Of a stretch of DNA of 64,000 bases, positions 33,549 to 44,952 are shown one piece after another (positions within the stretch are counted from its first letter, which is position 1; the number at the start of each line of letters is the position of its first letter). The position numbers and the translations under genes are program-made. Source of the stretch: Erythroxylum novogranatense. Its lineage: Eukaryota > Streptophyta > Magnoliopsida > Malpighiales > Erythroxylaceae. The notes below the pieces were generated by a model. The model did no database searches. It had not been told where the DNA came from and saw only the letters and a program-made list of their open reading frames with translations. The stretch lies in assembly GCA_029891385.1 (NCBI GenBank), contig CM057234.1, forward strand, positions 23,422,350 through 23,486,349, read 5' to 3'.

Positions 33549-36500
33549 TGTTGGGACCCGATCCGAAAACCGGATCCCAACCGAAAAGAGCGGAACGTAT
33601 ACGAAGAGAACGAAGAAAAACGTACACGAATGCGGAAGTAAAACGAAAACGGATCGAATCATACAAAGCGAACGAAATAATCAAACTGATACAAACACCG
33701 ACATCCGTTGTAAACACGAAGCATATCAAACTGATCACGTTGGAAACCCTACGACTAAACCTATACAATGCTGTATAAATTAATTTTTTTTTCTTTTTCA
33801 TTCCTTTTCTCGTTACTCAATCACATTCAAACCATACAATTTCCTTTTTGGAAATTTATCCTCATATAACACTGAATTCATATAATTTGTCTTAATCACG
33901 CAAATCTCATCTTTACCAAACTAACTTCTTAATCATTTTCTTAGACATTCATTTTAAACCCATTTTACGAAATTTGGCAAAGATAACGGCTGTATTTTGA
34001 CACCAAAATTTCGCAAAGATAAAAACACACTTCTAAAATCACAAAATCACATCCAACCTTAATAACCATCATCGGACCTCCGTCCAAAACCCAGCAGTAA
34101 ACAAACACAATTCTATACCTAACACTTCAAAAGTCTCAATCCAACACAATACAATCATATACATTTATCGCCACGAGCAAATCCATTCACATACATTTCA
34201 ATTCATATATAACTCCATAATTTACTTACACATATCATAAATTCAATTCATACTCATTTTCAAAGATAATCAGTATACATTCTTTACATTCGGACTAAAT
34301 ACACTTTCTTGGCTTTCTAACCATCCATAAAATCCAATACGAACATCAAACTTTACACATAAATACTAACAAGCACAAATTGGATCGAGGTCATGCTCGT
34401 CTTCCATCCGATCTCTCGCTTAAAACACGGAGATTGGGGATGAAAGGGGTGAGCTCGGAAGCTCGTGGATAATATATTTATAAATTGAAACATAAGCAAA
34501 ACATTTCTCAAAACATTTGTTATTTTGCAAATCTTTCAACAAAACTTATTTCTTCAACTTTCCACATTTTCAAATTCTTTATTACTAATTTCCAAAAATT
34601 TCTCGATTTCAAAACTCAATTTCTCATTCAAATTCTCAAATCTTTCCAAATCATACATACATGAATGCAACACATTTTCAATGCATCACAAATATGAACA
34701 AAATCAAAAAGCACATAACATTTAAAAATGGTTTAGTTTCGGTCCTAACAGGATGTATCGCATGATCTCAAAGCGATCCTGCAGTAGTGAAACAGACGTA
34801 CTACACTTTCCGCATAGCGATTCGATTATGGCCGTGAAGGGAGTCCGTAATCGAACTCCATTGCCTCTTCGGGCAGCCGAGAGAAGGCTTTAACAAGTAG
34901 AGACAGTAATTGACTCACAAAAGGACTGACCAAACCCACATAGCACATAAGCAAAACGGAATTTGACGTTGCAAGGCACTTTTCAAAATCTTATTTTTCT
35001 TAAAATTTTCATATCATATCATCATAATGTGTCATAAAGGACACAAACATATATCCACATGAATTCATATAACAAATCGAATGCAATTCACTTAAATCAC
35101 ATATTCATCAAATTCATCACAATATATGCACTAATTCTTTAAATCATTTAAATCATAAATCAAATAATTTGAAAACCATGAATTTCATAATTCTTGCATT
35201 TTCTAAAACTCATTTTAACCCTTCGAAATCATAATTTCAAACATTTACATCCTTTTTCAAACATTTTATCAACAATAATTTATCAAAATCAAATTTTGTT
35301 TTTTTTTTATTTTCAAAATTCACATATAGCTTATAAATCAAAATATAAATATACTACCCACCTCATATCCATGCTAACAACTTGCTTTGTGCCTCAATTG
35401 CTCCAAAGTCTCCTTCTTTCTTCCAATTTAACATTCCCTAAAGCAATTTCATCAAAATTCAATCTCATAAATAACTTAATCCTTGATTTGATGCATAAGT
35501 CATCAATTCATACTAATTCAAGATATGTACATCATTAATTTTAAAATCCCCAAATTCCAAATTGAACCTAAACCAATTCAATCAAATTCAATATCATAAT
35601 TAACTTAATTTCTCAAATTGAGCTTAGAAAACATCAATTCCTCACATATTCAAGCTATTTCAATCTCCAATTTTGAAAATCTCCAATTTTCAAAATTGAC
35701 CCAAACCAATTTACACAAATTCAATACCATAAATCACAATTTTTTCAAAATTGATTTCATATTTCACCAATTCCTACTATTATTGATGATTCTACATCAT
35801 TAATTCACAAAATCCCCAAATTTCTAATTTGGCCTAAACCTCCAATTTACAATTTTTCAAATTAAACTTCACCTAAAGCATAAACATCAAAATTAACTTA
35901 CGATATCTCAAATTCATCACTAATTCAAGCAATCTAAAGCAATAATTTCAAAAACCCACAAATTTCAAACTTTGACATTCATTCCATCCGAAATTAAACA
36001 CAACCTAAGGAATAATCATCAAAATTGCTTTCATAAATCACCTACCCATATCATTTTCCATGATTCTAAATAAAAGTTCAAAAAAAAACTCAAAGTTCAA
36101 AGGATTGCTCTTACCTTCTCTCTCTAAATTTCGTATTTTCTTGCCCAAGATGAAGCTTCCATCATCTTCCTCATGTTTCCCTCTTGATAGCATCGAAAAT
36201 CTCTTGAAAAACCATGGAAAAAACCAAACTTTACATACCTTTCATCATCTTCCTCCATAATCGATCCTCTCCTTCTCTCTTCATCGTTTTCTTCTCTTTT
36301 CTTCTTTGTATTTTCTTTCTTTTTTTTTTTGTTCTGGAATTTTCGTGAGTCATAAGCCTTATATGACAGCCCTCCCATGTGTTTTTGCCATGTCATTAAA
36401 ATGGGGCACAAATGACCAAGTTGCCCCTCACTTATTTGCCTATTTCCAAAATTGCCCCTGCAGGAACTTGAAAAACTGACTACTTGCGTCCTGTTTTCAA

Positions 36501-37998
36501 GCATCTAAACGAAATAATTTAGACAAACTTTCTTCTTGAATCCTCTAGATCATCTGAATCCAACGCCACCGATCAAGGCTCAATTCGGATCGAAGCGAAG
36601 AATTTATAGCGAAATACTATCGGACCTTCACAAAATCCGAAACTGAACATTACGCTAATTAAATTCCAGAAATTAACAACCTTAGGGATGAAATTAAATT
36701 TCTATCCCTTCACAAGAGTTGTAGCCCTATATCTTAATTTTATTTTTCCTTAAGAATCAACTCAATCGGAGTTGTACAGCTCCCGAAATTCGCAAAATAC
36801 CGAACCATGTTTAGAAAATTATCCAACTTATAACCTATAACCAAATCTCTCACTTAGGTTCAATCAATCTCTTTCCATTTAATCTCCTAAAAATCATAAT
36901 TCTTCATGAAAATGAAATTAATCGTCTTAGGAATCCAACGCTTCGAGAATCGAGTCAATCGAATGTCGGACAAAGGAATTATAAACAAAAGATTACAAAA
37001 GGGATCGGATTAAAAACAAAGTAACTGACTTCAAAACCGAACATTTCCACAATCATATATTTCGATCTCGAACTCGGAACTTGACAAATTTGGTGTCAAT
37101 AAAAAGATCAAAGGAAGCTCTACAACTTCCCTGTAGTACTCAAAATCAAATTAGGTCTCAAAAGAGGTCAAAAACTCAATGAAAGATTCTGTCCAAAACA
37201 GCTTTTCCTAAACGACTTCCAATTTTTAATCGCTCATAACTCCTAGCCCCGATATCGAAAAATTGCAAACTTTATATCAATGGAAAGATAAAAACATCAT
37301 CTAAAACTTTCATGAAGATCACTTACTCTAATTCAAACTAAATCCATACGACGAGTGGCCTCGAAGCATAGAACACACAAATCTATACTTAATAGCATTT
37401 TCAAAACAAAGCATATCTTCGGAAAATCATATCTCTCAATCCCGACATCGAAAAATAACAAACTTTATGTCCACAAAAAGCTCTCGACAGAGGCTACAAT
37501 TTTCATGTTGATCATTTTCTTGAATTTTGCCTAAATCAAAAAGTCAACTTTTTCTTCAAAAAGTCAAAATCTAAGCGAACTTTGACTGATCATAACTCTC
37601 ATTTCCGATATCGAAAAATATCAAACTTTATGGCTACAGAAAACTCTTAACATAAACTACAAGTTTCCAGAAGACAATTTTCTCAAATTTTGCCTCAAAC
37701 AAAAAGTCAACTCTCAAGTCAAACTTTCTATCTCCAAAAGTCAACTTTCTTAATTTTTCAAATTCTCTCACTTTTCTTTATATTTCTTAATTTTCTACTA
37801 ACTTTTCAATCAATTTATTCGCTTAAACTTTCATAACCCATACAAATTTCCACAATTATCAAATACATTGAAAACTCATAATTCTTTTCTCAAAATTTCC
37901 TTAAAGCATAATTTCATCTATAACATAATACTTAAACAAAACTCTCATTCAATTTCATTTACTATTTCTAAATTTCAATTAAAGATCGGGGTCCAACA
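33549..37998 (-). repeat. LTR (5' LTR in element orientation) of the 28342 element
   Basis: Plus-strand ends are TGTTGGGACCCGATCC and GATCGGGGTCCAACA. Partner of 28342-32810 with the same landmarks, including the GAGCT-CGGA-AGCTC hairpin at 34451-34464. The apparent 126-codon frame on the minus strand at 36124-36504 is leader sequence, not a gene. Confidence 0.93.
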
Positions 37999-38003
37999 GC
38001 TCT

Positions 38004-38634
38004 AATACTGTTACTGAATCGAGCCTCGAGCTCGAGGGGAGTTAGTGCATCCTGCTTGAGGGCTCTCCTACTCCACGACGGCGTCTCTCGATCATCATCC
38101 ATCAATCGGCTCGATCACAACTCTGAAATAACTGGAAAAGACTCACATGTACATCGCATTATATAATTGTGAGAACTGAACTGCAAATTGTCTGTGTGCT
38201 GTAAATTGCTATATGATATTTCAACTGTTACTGTATTGTACTGTACGCAATTTGCGTAATGCATGAATTGAGTGAACCATCGATGATAGTTTCTCATTGA
38301 GTTATCAAACTCATCCAAAATTGCGCGTTGTTTTTCAGGACTGATAGTTTAGACTCCTAGCTCCAGAGTTTCTTCTCTTGCTGCGTGAGCGTTCTGGCAA
38401 GAGAGGCGATGGCTCACAGGTCGGTCAGCTGGGATTGGATTTTTGGGATTGATATTATTGGAATGAGAAAAGTATGTTGGTTTTTAATTTCTGTGGTTTT
38501 AAATACTGTGATATATTATATTGATGCCATGAGGTTTATAGAAATGATCGAATCGTAGTGCACCCTCATCGTAGGTTATGCATCGGTACGACCTACGGGC
38601 GTCCTGGTGTATACTACGGTAAGGGGGCGTTACA
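38004..38634 (+). repeat. Chromovirus 5' LTR, second part
   Basis: It continues the LTR after the duplicated GCTCT (37999-38003) and ends GGGGCGTTACA at 38634. The start matches 48077-48139 in the 3' LTR. It contains the 14-bp palindrome CCTCGAGCTCGAGG (38024-38037) and the three-way-junction motif at 38268-38318. Confidence 0.92.
38268..38318 (+). other. Conserved three-way-junction fold in the LTR
   Basis: An outer stem TTGAGTGA/TCATCCAA (one mismatch, one wobble) encloses two hairpins: AACCATC-GAT-GATAGTT (one mismatch) and GAGTT-ATCA-AACTC. The same arrangement is present on the minus strand of the other group B LTRs, 320-460 nt from the LTR 3' end in every case. Confidence 0.55.
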
Positions 38635-38639
38635 TTAGG

Positions 38640-38651
38640 TGGTATCAGAGC
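38640..38651 (+). other. Primer-binding site (initiator tRNA-Met) of the chromovirus
   Basis: TGGTATCAGAGC, five bases after the LTR end at 38634. It is a perfect match to the plant initiator-Met tRNA primer site used by most plant LTR elements. Confidence 0.92.
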
Positions 38652-38737
38652 ATGGTTTGACATCTTTTGGGAATAAAGTATTTAGGCTTGAATTTCAGAG
38701 AGAAAAGTAAAAAATTGATTAAAATTCTTGTTTGATG

Positions 38738-39842
38738 TAGGTCATCTGTTCTCGGAGATCAAGTGGATCAGCTAGCTGATCTAGAATCAGTAGGAGCTAG
38801 TAAGGAGTCTTCGGTGCCTCATTCTGAGGAGCTGCCTCCTAGAGTTCCCGCGAGACAGGAGAGGAGATATGATCGACTGCGTAAGCAGGGGGCTGTTGAC
38901 TTCTATGGCAGTACAGACCCTGCGGAGGCTGAGGGATGGTTAGAGAGGACCGAGCGAGTCCTCAATCAGATGGTTTGCGACCCTGAGGAGAGATTTGATT
39001 ATGCCGTCTCTTTGCTACAGGGTCCGGCTTATCAATGGTGGAAGACTGTCTCGGACAGTACCGCCAGGCCCTGTGTTCTGACTTGGGATGATTTTCTGAG
39101 GGCCTTCCAGGACAATTATATGCCCAAGGTGTACTTAGAGATGAAGATGAAGGAGTTCCTTGAGTTGAGGCAGGGTGCTATGACAGTGGCTGATTATTAG
39201 GTGCGGTTCAAAGAGTTGATGGGATATGCCACAGTTCTAATTACTACTGAAGCCGACAGGTGTCGGAGGTTTGAGGGCAGACTCAATATGGAGATCCGTA
39301 CCAGATTAGCCCGATCGAACATGGGCACTTTCATTGAGCTGAGAGCGGCCGCCGTGAGGATTGAGCAGTTACTGAGGCAGAGTCAGGATGAGACTGGATC
39401 GGGGCCCAGAGGTAAGAGGCATAGTGATAGTCAGGGCAGTGCTAGTAGAGGGTTCAGCAAGCGTCAGAGTAGGCCCTTCAAGTCCGCTGAAGGAGCTAGA
39501 CAGTCTGGATTTGGGCCGAGAGGTAGATTTGTACAGACTGGTAGTGGCAGTGGTGGTGCTAGAGGTTCAGGGCAGATCCCTCCAGTCTGCGAGCATTGCG
39601 AGAGGAGGCATAGTGGAGAGTGTCGGTGGCTGTCTGGAGCCTGCCTGAGATATGGCTCGATGGACCACTTGGGTAGGAATTGCCCCGAGACTTTGGGAGC
39701 TCAGTCCACTATGACTGGGAGATCTGGCAGCAATACCATGGTGCAGCAGAGCCGTGGAGGCGGATCGGGATGGAGAGGCCGAGGTCGAGGCCGATGCTGT
39801 CGAGGGTCCATGGTTGGGACCGAGGGGTTGGCGATGGCGTGA
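38738..39842 (+). pseudogene. Chromovirus gag with one in-frame stop
   Basis: Retrotrans_gag-type capsid sequence runs from RKQGAVDFYGSTDPAEAEGW through SLLQGPAYQWWKTV and FLELRQGAMTVADY. A TAG at 39198 then interrupts the frame where a Glu codon is expected, and the same frame continues VRFKELMGYA to 39842. A basic Arg/Ser/Gly-rich tail follows and ends with a damaged zinc knuckle CLRYGSMDHLGRNC, in which the second Cys is Tyr. No in-frame ATG lies between the upstream stop at 38733 and the first capsid codons (the frame opens with GTG at 38763). An acceptor-like TTGATGTAG sits at 38732-38740. Gag would form the cytoplasmic particle and bind RNA. Confidence 0.88.
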
Positions 39843-40168
39843 GTCCTGTAGAGTCTATGTTATGACTCGACAGGAGGGTCATGATTTCCCGGATGTTGTT
39901 GTGGGTATGCTTCTGATTTCTGGTTTTGAAGCATATGCATTGTTGGATCCTGGATCCACTCATTCATTCATTGCACCGCATTTGGCATGTAGACTGCATG
40001 GGGATAAGGAGAGATTGCAGTTTGGGTTAGAGGTGAGTACGCCTTTAGGTAGTACGACGGTTTTAGGTGAGATCTGCAAGGGGTACCCGATTCAGATAGA
40101 TCGGCGCTTTTGAGTCTGATCGATAATCTTGGCTCGAGGAGATTGAAGTGATTTTAGGGATGGACTAG
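39843..40168 (+). pseudogene. Chromovirus aspartic protease relic
   Basis: In a different frame from gag, the translation contains LLDPGSTHSFIAPHLA (about 39937-39990), the D-[PST]-G-S/T active-site loop of gypsy retropepsins. The frame ends at TGA 40111. The following sequence up to 40168 contains further stops where a [17 protein letters not shown] stretch is expected, including a TAG for the Trp codon (about 40167). This enzyme would cut the Gag-Pol polyprotein. It joins gag by a frameshift and is linked to RT by broken sequence. Confidence 0.85.
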
Positions 40169-41285
40169 TTGACTGCGCATAGGGCCGTCATGGACTGTTA
40201 TACCAAGGAGGTGGTATTAGAGTCTCCTGGTCAGCCCAGAGCTGTTTTTCGAGGTGTTAGTCAGGCAGTGCCAACCAGGATGATTTCTTTCCTGAGTGCC
40301 TTGAGGTTGATGCAGGGAGGTTGTGAGGCCTATCTGGCCCATGTTGTGGATACCAAAGTCGAGCAGAGATTGCAGGATATTCCCGTGATTAGGGAATTTA
40401 CAGATGTGTTCCCCGATGAGTTACCGGGTTTGCCACCGGATCGGGAGATAGAGTTTGAGATTGACCTCGTTCCCGGTACCGCTCCTATATCCATACCTCC
40501 ATATAGGATGGCACCAGTGGAACTGAGGGAGCTTAAGGCTCAGTTGCAGGAGCTTCTGGATAAGGGGTTTATTAGACCGAGTGTTTCGCCATGGGGAGCT
40601 CCGGTACTGTTTGTGAAGAAGAAGGATGGGACGTTGAGGTTGTGTATTGACTATAGGCAATTGAATCGGGTGACAGTGAAGAATAAGTATTTCGCCATGG
40701 GGAGCTTCGGTACTAGAAACGTTGAGGTTTCTAGTGATGCCATTCGGGTTGACTAATGCCCCGGCAGCCCTCATGGCCTTGATGAATAAGGTTTTTCAGC
40801 CCTACCTGGATCAGTTTGTGATTGTGTTCATTGATGATATTCTAGTGTATTCGAGGAGCAGACAGGAGCATGCGGAGCACTTGAGGACCGTATTGCAGAT
40901 TATGAGAGAGAGGCACTTGTTCGCCAAATTCACTAAATGTGAATTTTGGCTTGATGAGGTAGTGTTTCTGGGGCACATCGTATCTGGCGAGGGTATTCAG
41001 GTAGATTCTCGTAAGGTCGAGGCAGTGCTGCATTGGGAGGTCCCTAGGAATGTATCTGAGGTTCGGAGTTTCTTAGGACTGTTCGGATATTATCGGAGGT
41101 TTGTCGAGGGGTTCTCGCTGATCTCAGCCCCTCTGACAAAGCTTCTGAGGAAGCATGTGCCATTCAAATGGACTGAGGAGTGCCAGAAGAGCTTTGAGGA
41201 GCTGAAATATCGGTTGAATACTGCGTCGGTGTTAAGCATTCCATTTAGTACTGGAGGCTTTGTGGTGTACAGTGATGCTTCGTAG
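40169..41285 (+). pseudogene. Chromovirus reverse transcriptase with a rearranged centre
   Basis: The first part (40169-40690) contains [33 protein letters not shown], and [20 protein letters not shown]. The second part (40722-41285, another frame) contains [23 protein letters not shown] (motif C with the catalytic Asp pair) and [14 protein letters not shown]. The stretch between them, which should carry the motif A aspartate, is missing. It is replaced by a second copy of TTTCGCCATGGGGAGCT (first copy 40584, second copy 40690) and a frame change. RT is therefore inactive. A TAG at 41283 follows SDAS at the RNase H junction. Confidence 0.92.
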
Positions 41286-41640
41286 CAGGGTTTAGGCTGT
41301 GTGCTGATGCAGCATGGTAGAGTGATAGCTTATGCCTCGAGACAATTGAGGTCTCACGAGGTGAACTATCCAGTGCACGATTTGGAGTTAGCAGCATTGG
41401 TTTTTGCTCTGAAGATCTGGAGACATTATTTGTATGGGAAGACGTTCCAGATATTCACTGACCATAAGAGTTTGAGATATTGTTGAGTCAGCGAGAGCTG
41501 AATCTGAGGCAGAGGAGATGGTTAGAGTTGCTTAAGGATTACGAATGCACTATCGAGTACCACCCCGGTAAGGCCAATGTGGTAGCCGATGCATTGAGTA
41601 GGAGATCTCATGGTAGTGCAGCTCAGATTTAGATTGGGAG
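41286..41640 (+). pseudogene. Chromovirus RNase H relic
   Basis: In frame with the second RT part after the TAG at 41283. [39 protein letters not shown] and [12 protein letters not shown] are visible, giving the RNase H Asp, Glu and Asp positions. A frameshift near 41480 then leads in another frame to [36 protein letters not shown], typical of the RNase H-to-integrase connection. It degrades RNA in RNA-DNA hybrids during reverse transcription. Confidence 0.88.
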
Positions 41641-41993
41641 ACTGCCTAGTTTGATTCAGTTGAGAGCTCTTAATGTACATATAGATTTGGGTCAGGATGG
41701 AGCTCTGTTAGCCACTTTGAGGCTTAGGCCGATGTTGCAGGACAGGATCAGGAGAGTTCAGGATCGGGATCTAGTGTTGGTGAGATTGATTGATAGAGTC
41801 AGATCTAGTTTGACTTCTGATTTTGAGCTGAGAGATGGGATTTTGTGGATGGGACAGAGACTGTGTGTGCCTGATGTAGATGATTTGAGACGTGAGATTC
41901 TGGAAGAGGCTCAAGTGGCTGCCTATGCGATGCATCCTGGTACTACCAAGATGTATCGTACTCTTAAGTTGCATTTTTGGTGGCCAGGCATGA
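41641..41993 (+). pseudogene. Chromovirus integrase N-terminal part, up to the insertion
   Basis: The translation 41651-41993 shows RLCVPDVDDLRREILEEAQ, then AAYAMHPGTTKMYRTL and HFWWPGM. This is the first half of the H2C2 zinc-binding domain. The first zinc-binding His is Gln here (EEAQ where EAH is usual). The solo LTR at 41994 cuts the domain between its His and Cys pairs. The second half resumes at 44948. Confidence 0.88.
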
Positions 41994-42319
41994 TGTAACA
42001 CCCCACACCCGCAGGATCCGAACCCGACATCCACAGTGATATCCGGGTCCGTGCCTCGCGAGAATGGCGTGCTAACCACTCGATCAGAAATCAGTACATT
42101 ACTTTTAAATAACAAATGAGCGGAAGTCTATCCAATTGGGTACAAACATTTTCAATAGCCACTGAGATCAATCTTACGAATACAAATAACCATTTTAGTA
42201 CAAAAATCAAGACATGCAATGCGAGCCGAACCGATCCCGACTTGACCTTCACTTGAATCCTGCGAACATACTCCGTTTTGCTAACGGGTACTCTTCGATT
42301 CTGAAAAATAAGTTGCAAT

Positions 42320-42369
42320 GTTGGGTGAGTTTGCGAACTCGGAGAAACCATCGTCGATGGTTCACTCAA
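42320..42369 (-). other. Three-way-junction motif, solo LTR copy
   Basis: On the minus strand, the outer stem TTGAGTGA/TCACCCAA has one mismatch. It encloses hairpins AACCATC-GAC-GATGGTT and GAGTT-CGCA-AACTC, both perfectly paired. Compared with the chromovirus copy the loops differ and hairpin pairing is kept. Confidence 0.55.
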
Positions 42370-43280
42370 ATCATGCATTACGCCAATTCAATAAAGACAT
42401 TACGACACGATAATATTAATTAACGGATTATATAACAGTTTATAAATGGTTCATAACCATTTCTGACGATATCGATGATCGATAATAATAATACGATGGC
42501 GTAGAGCGGTTTACGTAACGATTAGGTACGATGAGTCTATATCAATTATACGAGATCGGTAACAATATTACAAAGAACATAATGCGATTCACGATATCAC
42601 ATCACAATTTACAAGAATCATGGCATCACTCGATTCAAGAATCATCACACAATTTGGCGATTCAATCAATCATGTATATGATGCATATGAGACTCTTTTG
42701 GTTATTGATGTTGTGCCCAAGTGCTCGATCGGTGTTCGATGGGGGGCCGCGTCGTGATTTCTCCCTGCTAAGCTAATAAAGACGATGCGATGTTCGAGCT
42801 CAGGCTCTTTTCGATGAGATTAGCAACTTGGGTCACGATCCTTTATCGATCATGCATTTATGCATGCAATGCGATGTTCAATAAATTCAGATTCAATGGC
42901 TCAAGATATGGCTATAAAAGCTCGGTAGTGTATTTCAAGAATATACTGAAATTCAAGATTCGATGATTCAAGATAATTTCTGATGTATAGCTATAAAGCC
43001 CGAGGTAACAAAGACTCGATGATTCAAGAATTCAATCCATCTGAAGAAACACATACAATGCGATCGTACTCCTTTCTAGTAGTCATGCAGTCATACAGTG
43101 TAATTCACATTGTTCAGTTCTATACAGTAAGAGCATGCAACTCGGTCATATACATTTCAAGAATAATACAAAGGCAATCCAATCACATATAATTCAAGAA
43201 TCATGTACTTCACGTTATCAAGTAATTTCAAATGAACATTTAGACACTCAAGAATTTGAGAAACTAACTAGGTTACTCAC

Positions 43281-43346
43281 CAGAACTTCCGAGCTCTCGC
43301 TCGAAGTCCCAAAGAATGCCCGTGGAACGACGATCTAACGGTGCCT
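43281..43346 (-). other. Conserved 66-nt block, solo LTR copy
   Basis: Minus strand, followed by GTGAGTAACC. The acceptor-like side reads TTGTTATAA where the other copies have TTATAG, so the AG appears lost here. It shares ATCGTCGTTCCACGGGC and GAGCTCGGAAGTT with the other copies. Confidence 0.5.
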
Positions 43347-43837
43347 TTATAACAAGACAAGATGCGATCCATTACAAAATCGCTCAATTAAATAAAGCAA
43401 GAATGCATATGTCTCTATGAAATTATGTCCAATGCATGATCACGATTTAGGTGCTAAAACCCCATTTCGATATCCTATGATCGATCTCAACTCTTCACTC
43501 AATTGGATCAACAACGATTTAGTTCAATCCTCGATTCAGTTCAATTTTCTCAATTCATACTTCCTATAATAATTTCCTATCCATTGGTCAAATTATACAG
43601 TGAAAAACTCAATTAGAACTCCAATTGTCTCAATTCAATATTTTGGTCACACTATTAACCATAATTGACCTTAATCTCTACGAATCAGTACCATCATAAT
43701 TAAATTCTAATTCTCATAATTATTCTCAATCGTAGACCTCTTTCCCTAGTTCACAACGAATCTGGAATCACTTCAATTGGAGGTCTATACCAAAAGTTAT
43801 GCCCAATAAACCAAATTAAATCCAATGGAACAGTCCC

Positions 43838-44060
43838 CTTCGCCGCGGCCTTGAGGCCCTTGCCGCGGCATAAAATGGTCCGCTCGCCGCGGCGAACAAC
43901 GCGCCCTTGGCGCGCCGCGAGACGAGGAAACACACCGCGGCATCATTCATATATAACGCTCGCCGCGGCGCCCTACACTAGCTCGCCGCGGCGTACGAAT
44001 ATATATTCGTCGCCGTTGGGCTCGCGTGCAGGCCGCGGCGTGCGACGAACTCCGTCGTCT
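43838..44060. repeat. GC-rich palindromic cassette in the group B solo LTR
   Basis: Repeats of TCGCCGCGGCG and related words. It occupies the same place relative to the LTR start as the chromovirus cassettes but has its own repeat order. Confidence 0.82.
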
Positions 44061-44952
44061 TCTCCGATCGATCCTCCCTCTTAAAACCTCCATTAACACC
44101 CTCAACTACCTCAAATCTACCCTAATAAATGCCATAAATGCAGTAGAATCCATTAAAAACAACATTAATACCATTTAAAACTTACCAATTACAGATCGAT
44201 CCACAAATCACCGTAACCCTAACTTTCTCCAAAATCCACGATTACTCCACTCTCAAGCCTCTAAACCCTTTATCAAACACCAACAACATGTTAGTCTTAC
44301 TCAATAAGAGGGAAACCATAAAGAAAGATCAAGAAATCCTCACCGATGGGAGGAAATCAAAGGACGCCGTCGAGAGGGAGAAGAGAACTTCAAAATGCTT
44401 TTAACCTTTCCCCAAATTACTAACCCTTGTATTTATAGACTTAAGTCTCCTAATCGGTCAAATTTCAGTCTCAAATTTTCAATGGCTCAACACATTTATT
44501 TCTTATCGAATAACTCTAAATTTTTCCATTATCATCGGACTATTCTTTCAAGATTATACAAATAATCGGTCAAAATTTTGATGCAGGCATTTTCTCCCAA
44601 ATTTCTCGGAAATTTCCTATAAGCCACTATAAAATACCAGTCACTCATAAACTATTCTAAATCAGTCACTTGAACCCAATAACTCCGAATTCTTCAATTA
44701 AACACGATTCAGTCAGTCCAATCAGTCCTCAGTTCACTATCCAGTCAATTCAGTCAGTCTCAATTTACAATTATATACCGAAAATCATGAATGCATGTAC
44801 CAATGAATAAATAAATATGCATATGCAGTAGACATGTTCCTCTATAATTAGAGGCCAGCAACATATTCAATCAGTAAATGCAGTGCAGTCTATCAGTCTA
44901 ACCCATAATTACCAAAATGCCCTTGCTCGCAGTAACGGGATGTTACACATGA

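Larger units (their letters stand above)
28342..37998 (-). mobile_element. Non-autonomous LTR retrotransposon (LARD-like), group A LTRs
   Basis: Two LTRs of 4469 and 4450 bp flank only 738 bp of internal sequence. Perfect 5-bp target duplications GCTCT lie at 28337-28341 and 37999-38003. Reading on the minus strand, the primer-binding site follows the LTR at 33549 and a polypurine tract precedes the LTR at 32810. No gag or pol sequence is present, so it must have moved using proteins supplied in trans. The uninterrupted target sequence is preserved at 48062-48082. Confidence 0.95.
41994..44947 (-). mobile_element. Solo LTR, group B, 2954 bp, inserted in integrase
   Basis: Plus-strand ends are TGTAACACCCCACACC and GTAACGGGATGTTACA. 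Perfect 5-bp target duplications CATGA lie at 41989-41993 and 44948-44952. On the minus strand it starts TGTAACATCCCGTTAC, like the chromovirus LTR. It carries the same landmarks: donor-like ATTG|GTAAGT near 44195, a GC cassette (43838-44060), a 66-nt block (43281-43346) and the three-way-junction motif (42320-42369). There is no second LTR or internal region, so it is solo. Confidence 0.94.

Noticed and set aside
36124..36504. 126-codon minus-strand reading frame rich in Lys and Glu
   Set aside because: It lies in the purine-rich leader of a 4.45-kb LTR. The partner LTR copy (30936-31314) has the same sequence broken into two frames. No domain or codon bias is seen.
38640..38651. tRNA gene fragment
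   Set aside because: The match to initiator tRNA-Met is only the 12-base primer-binding site next to the LTR. There is no cloverleaf or internal promoter.
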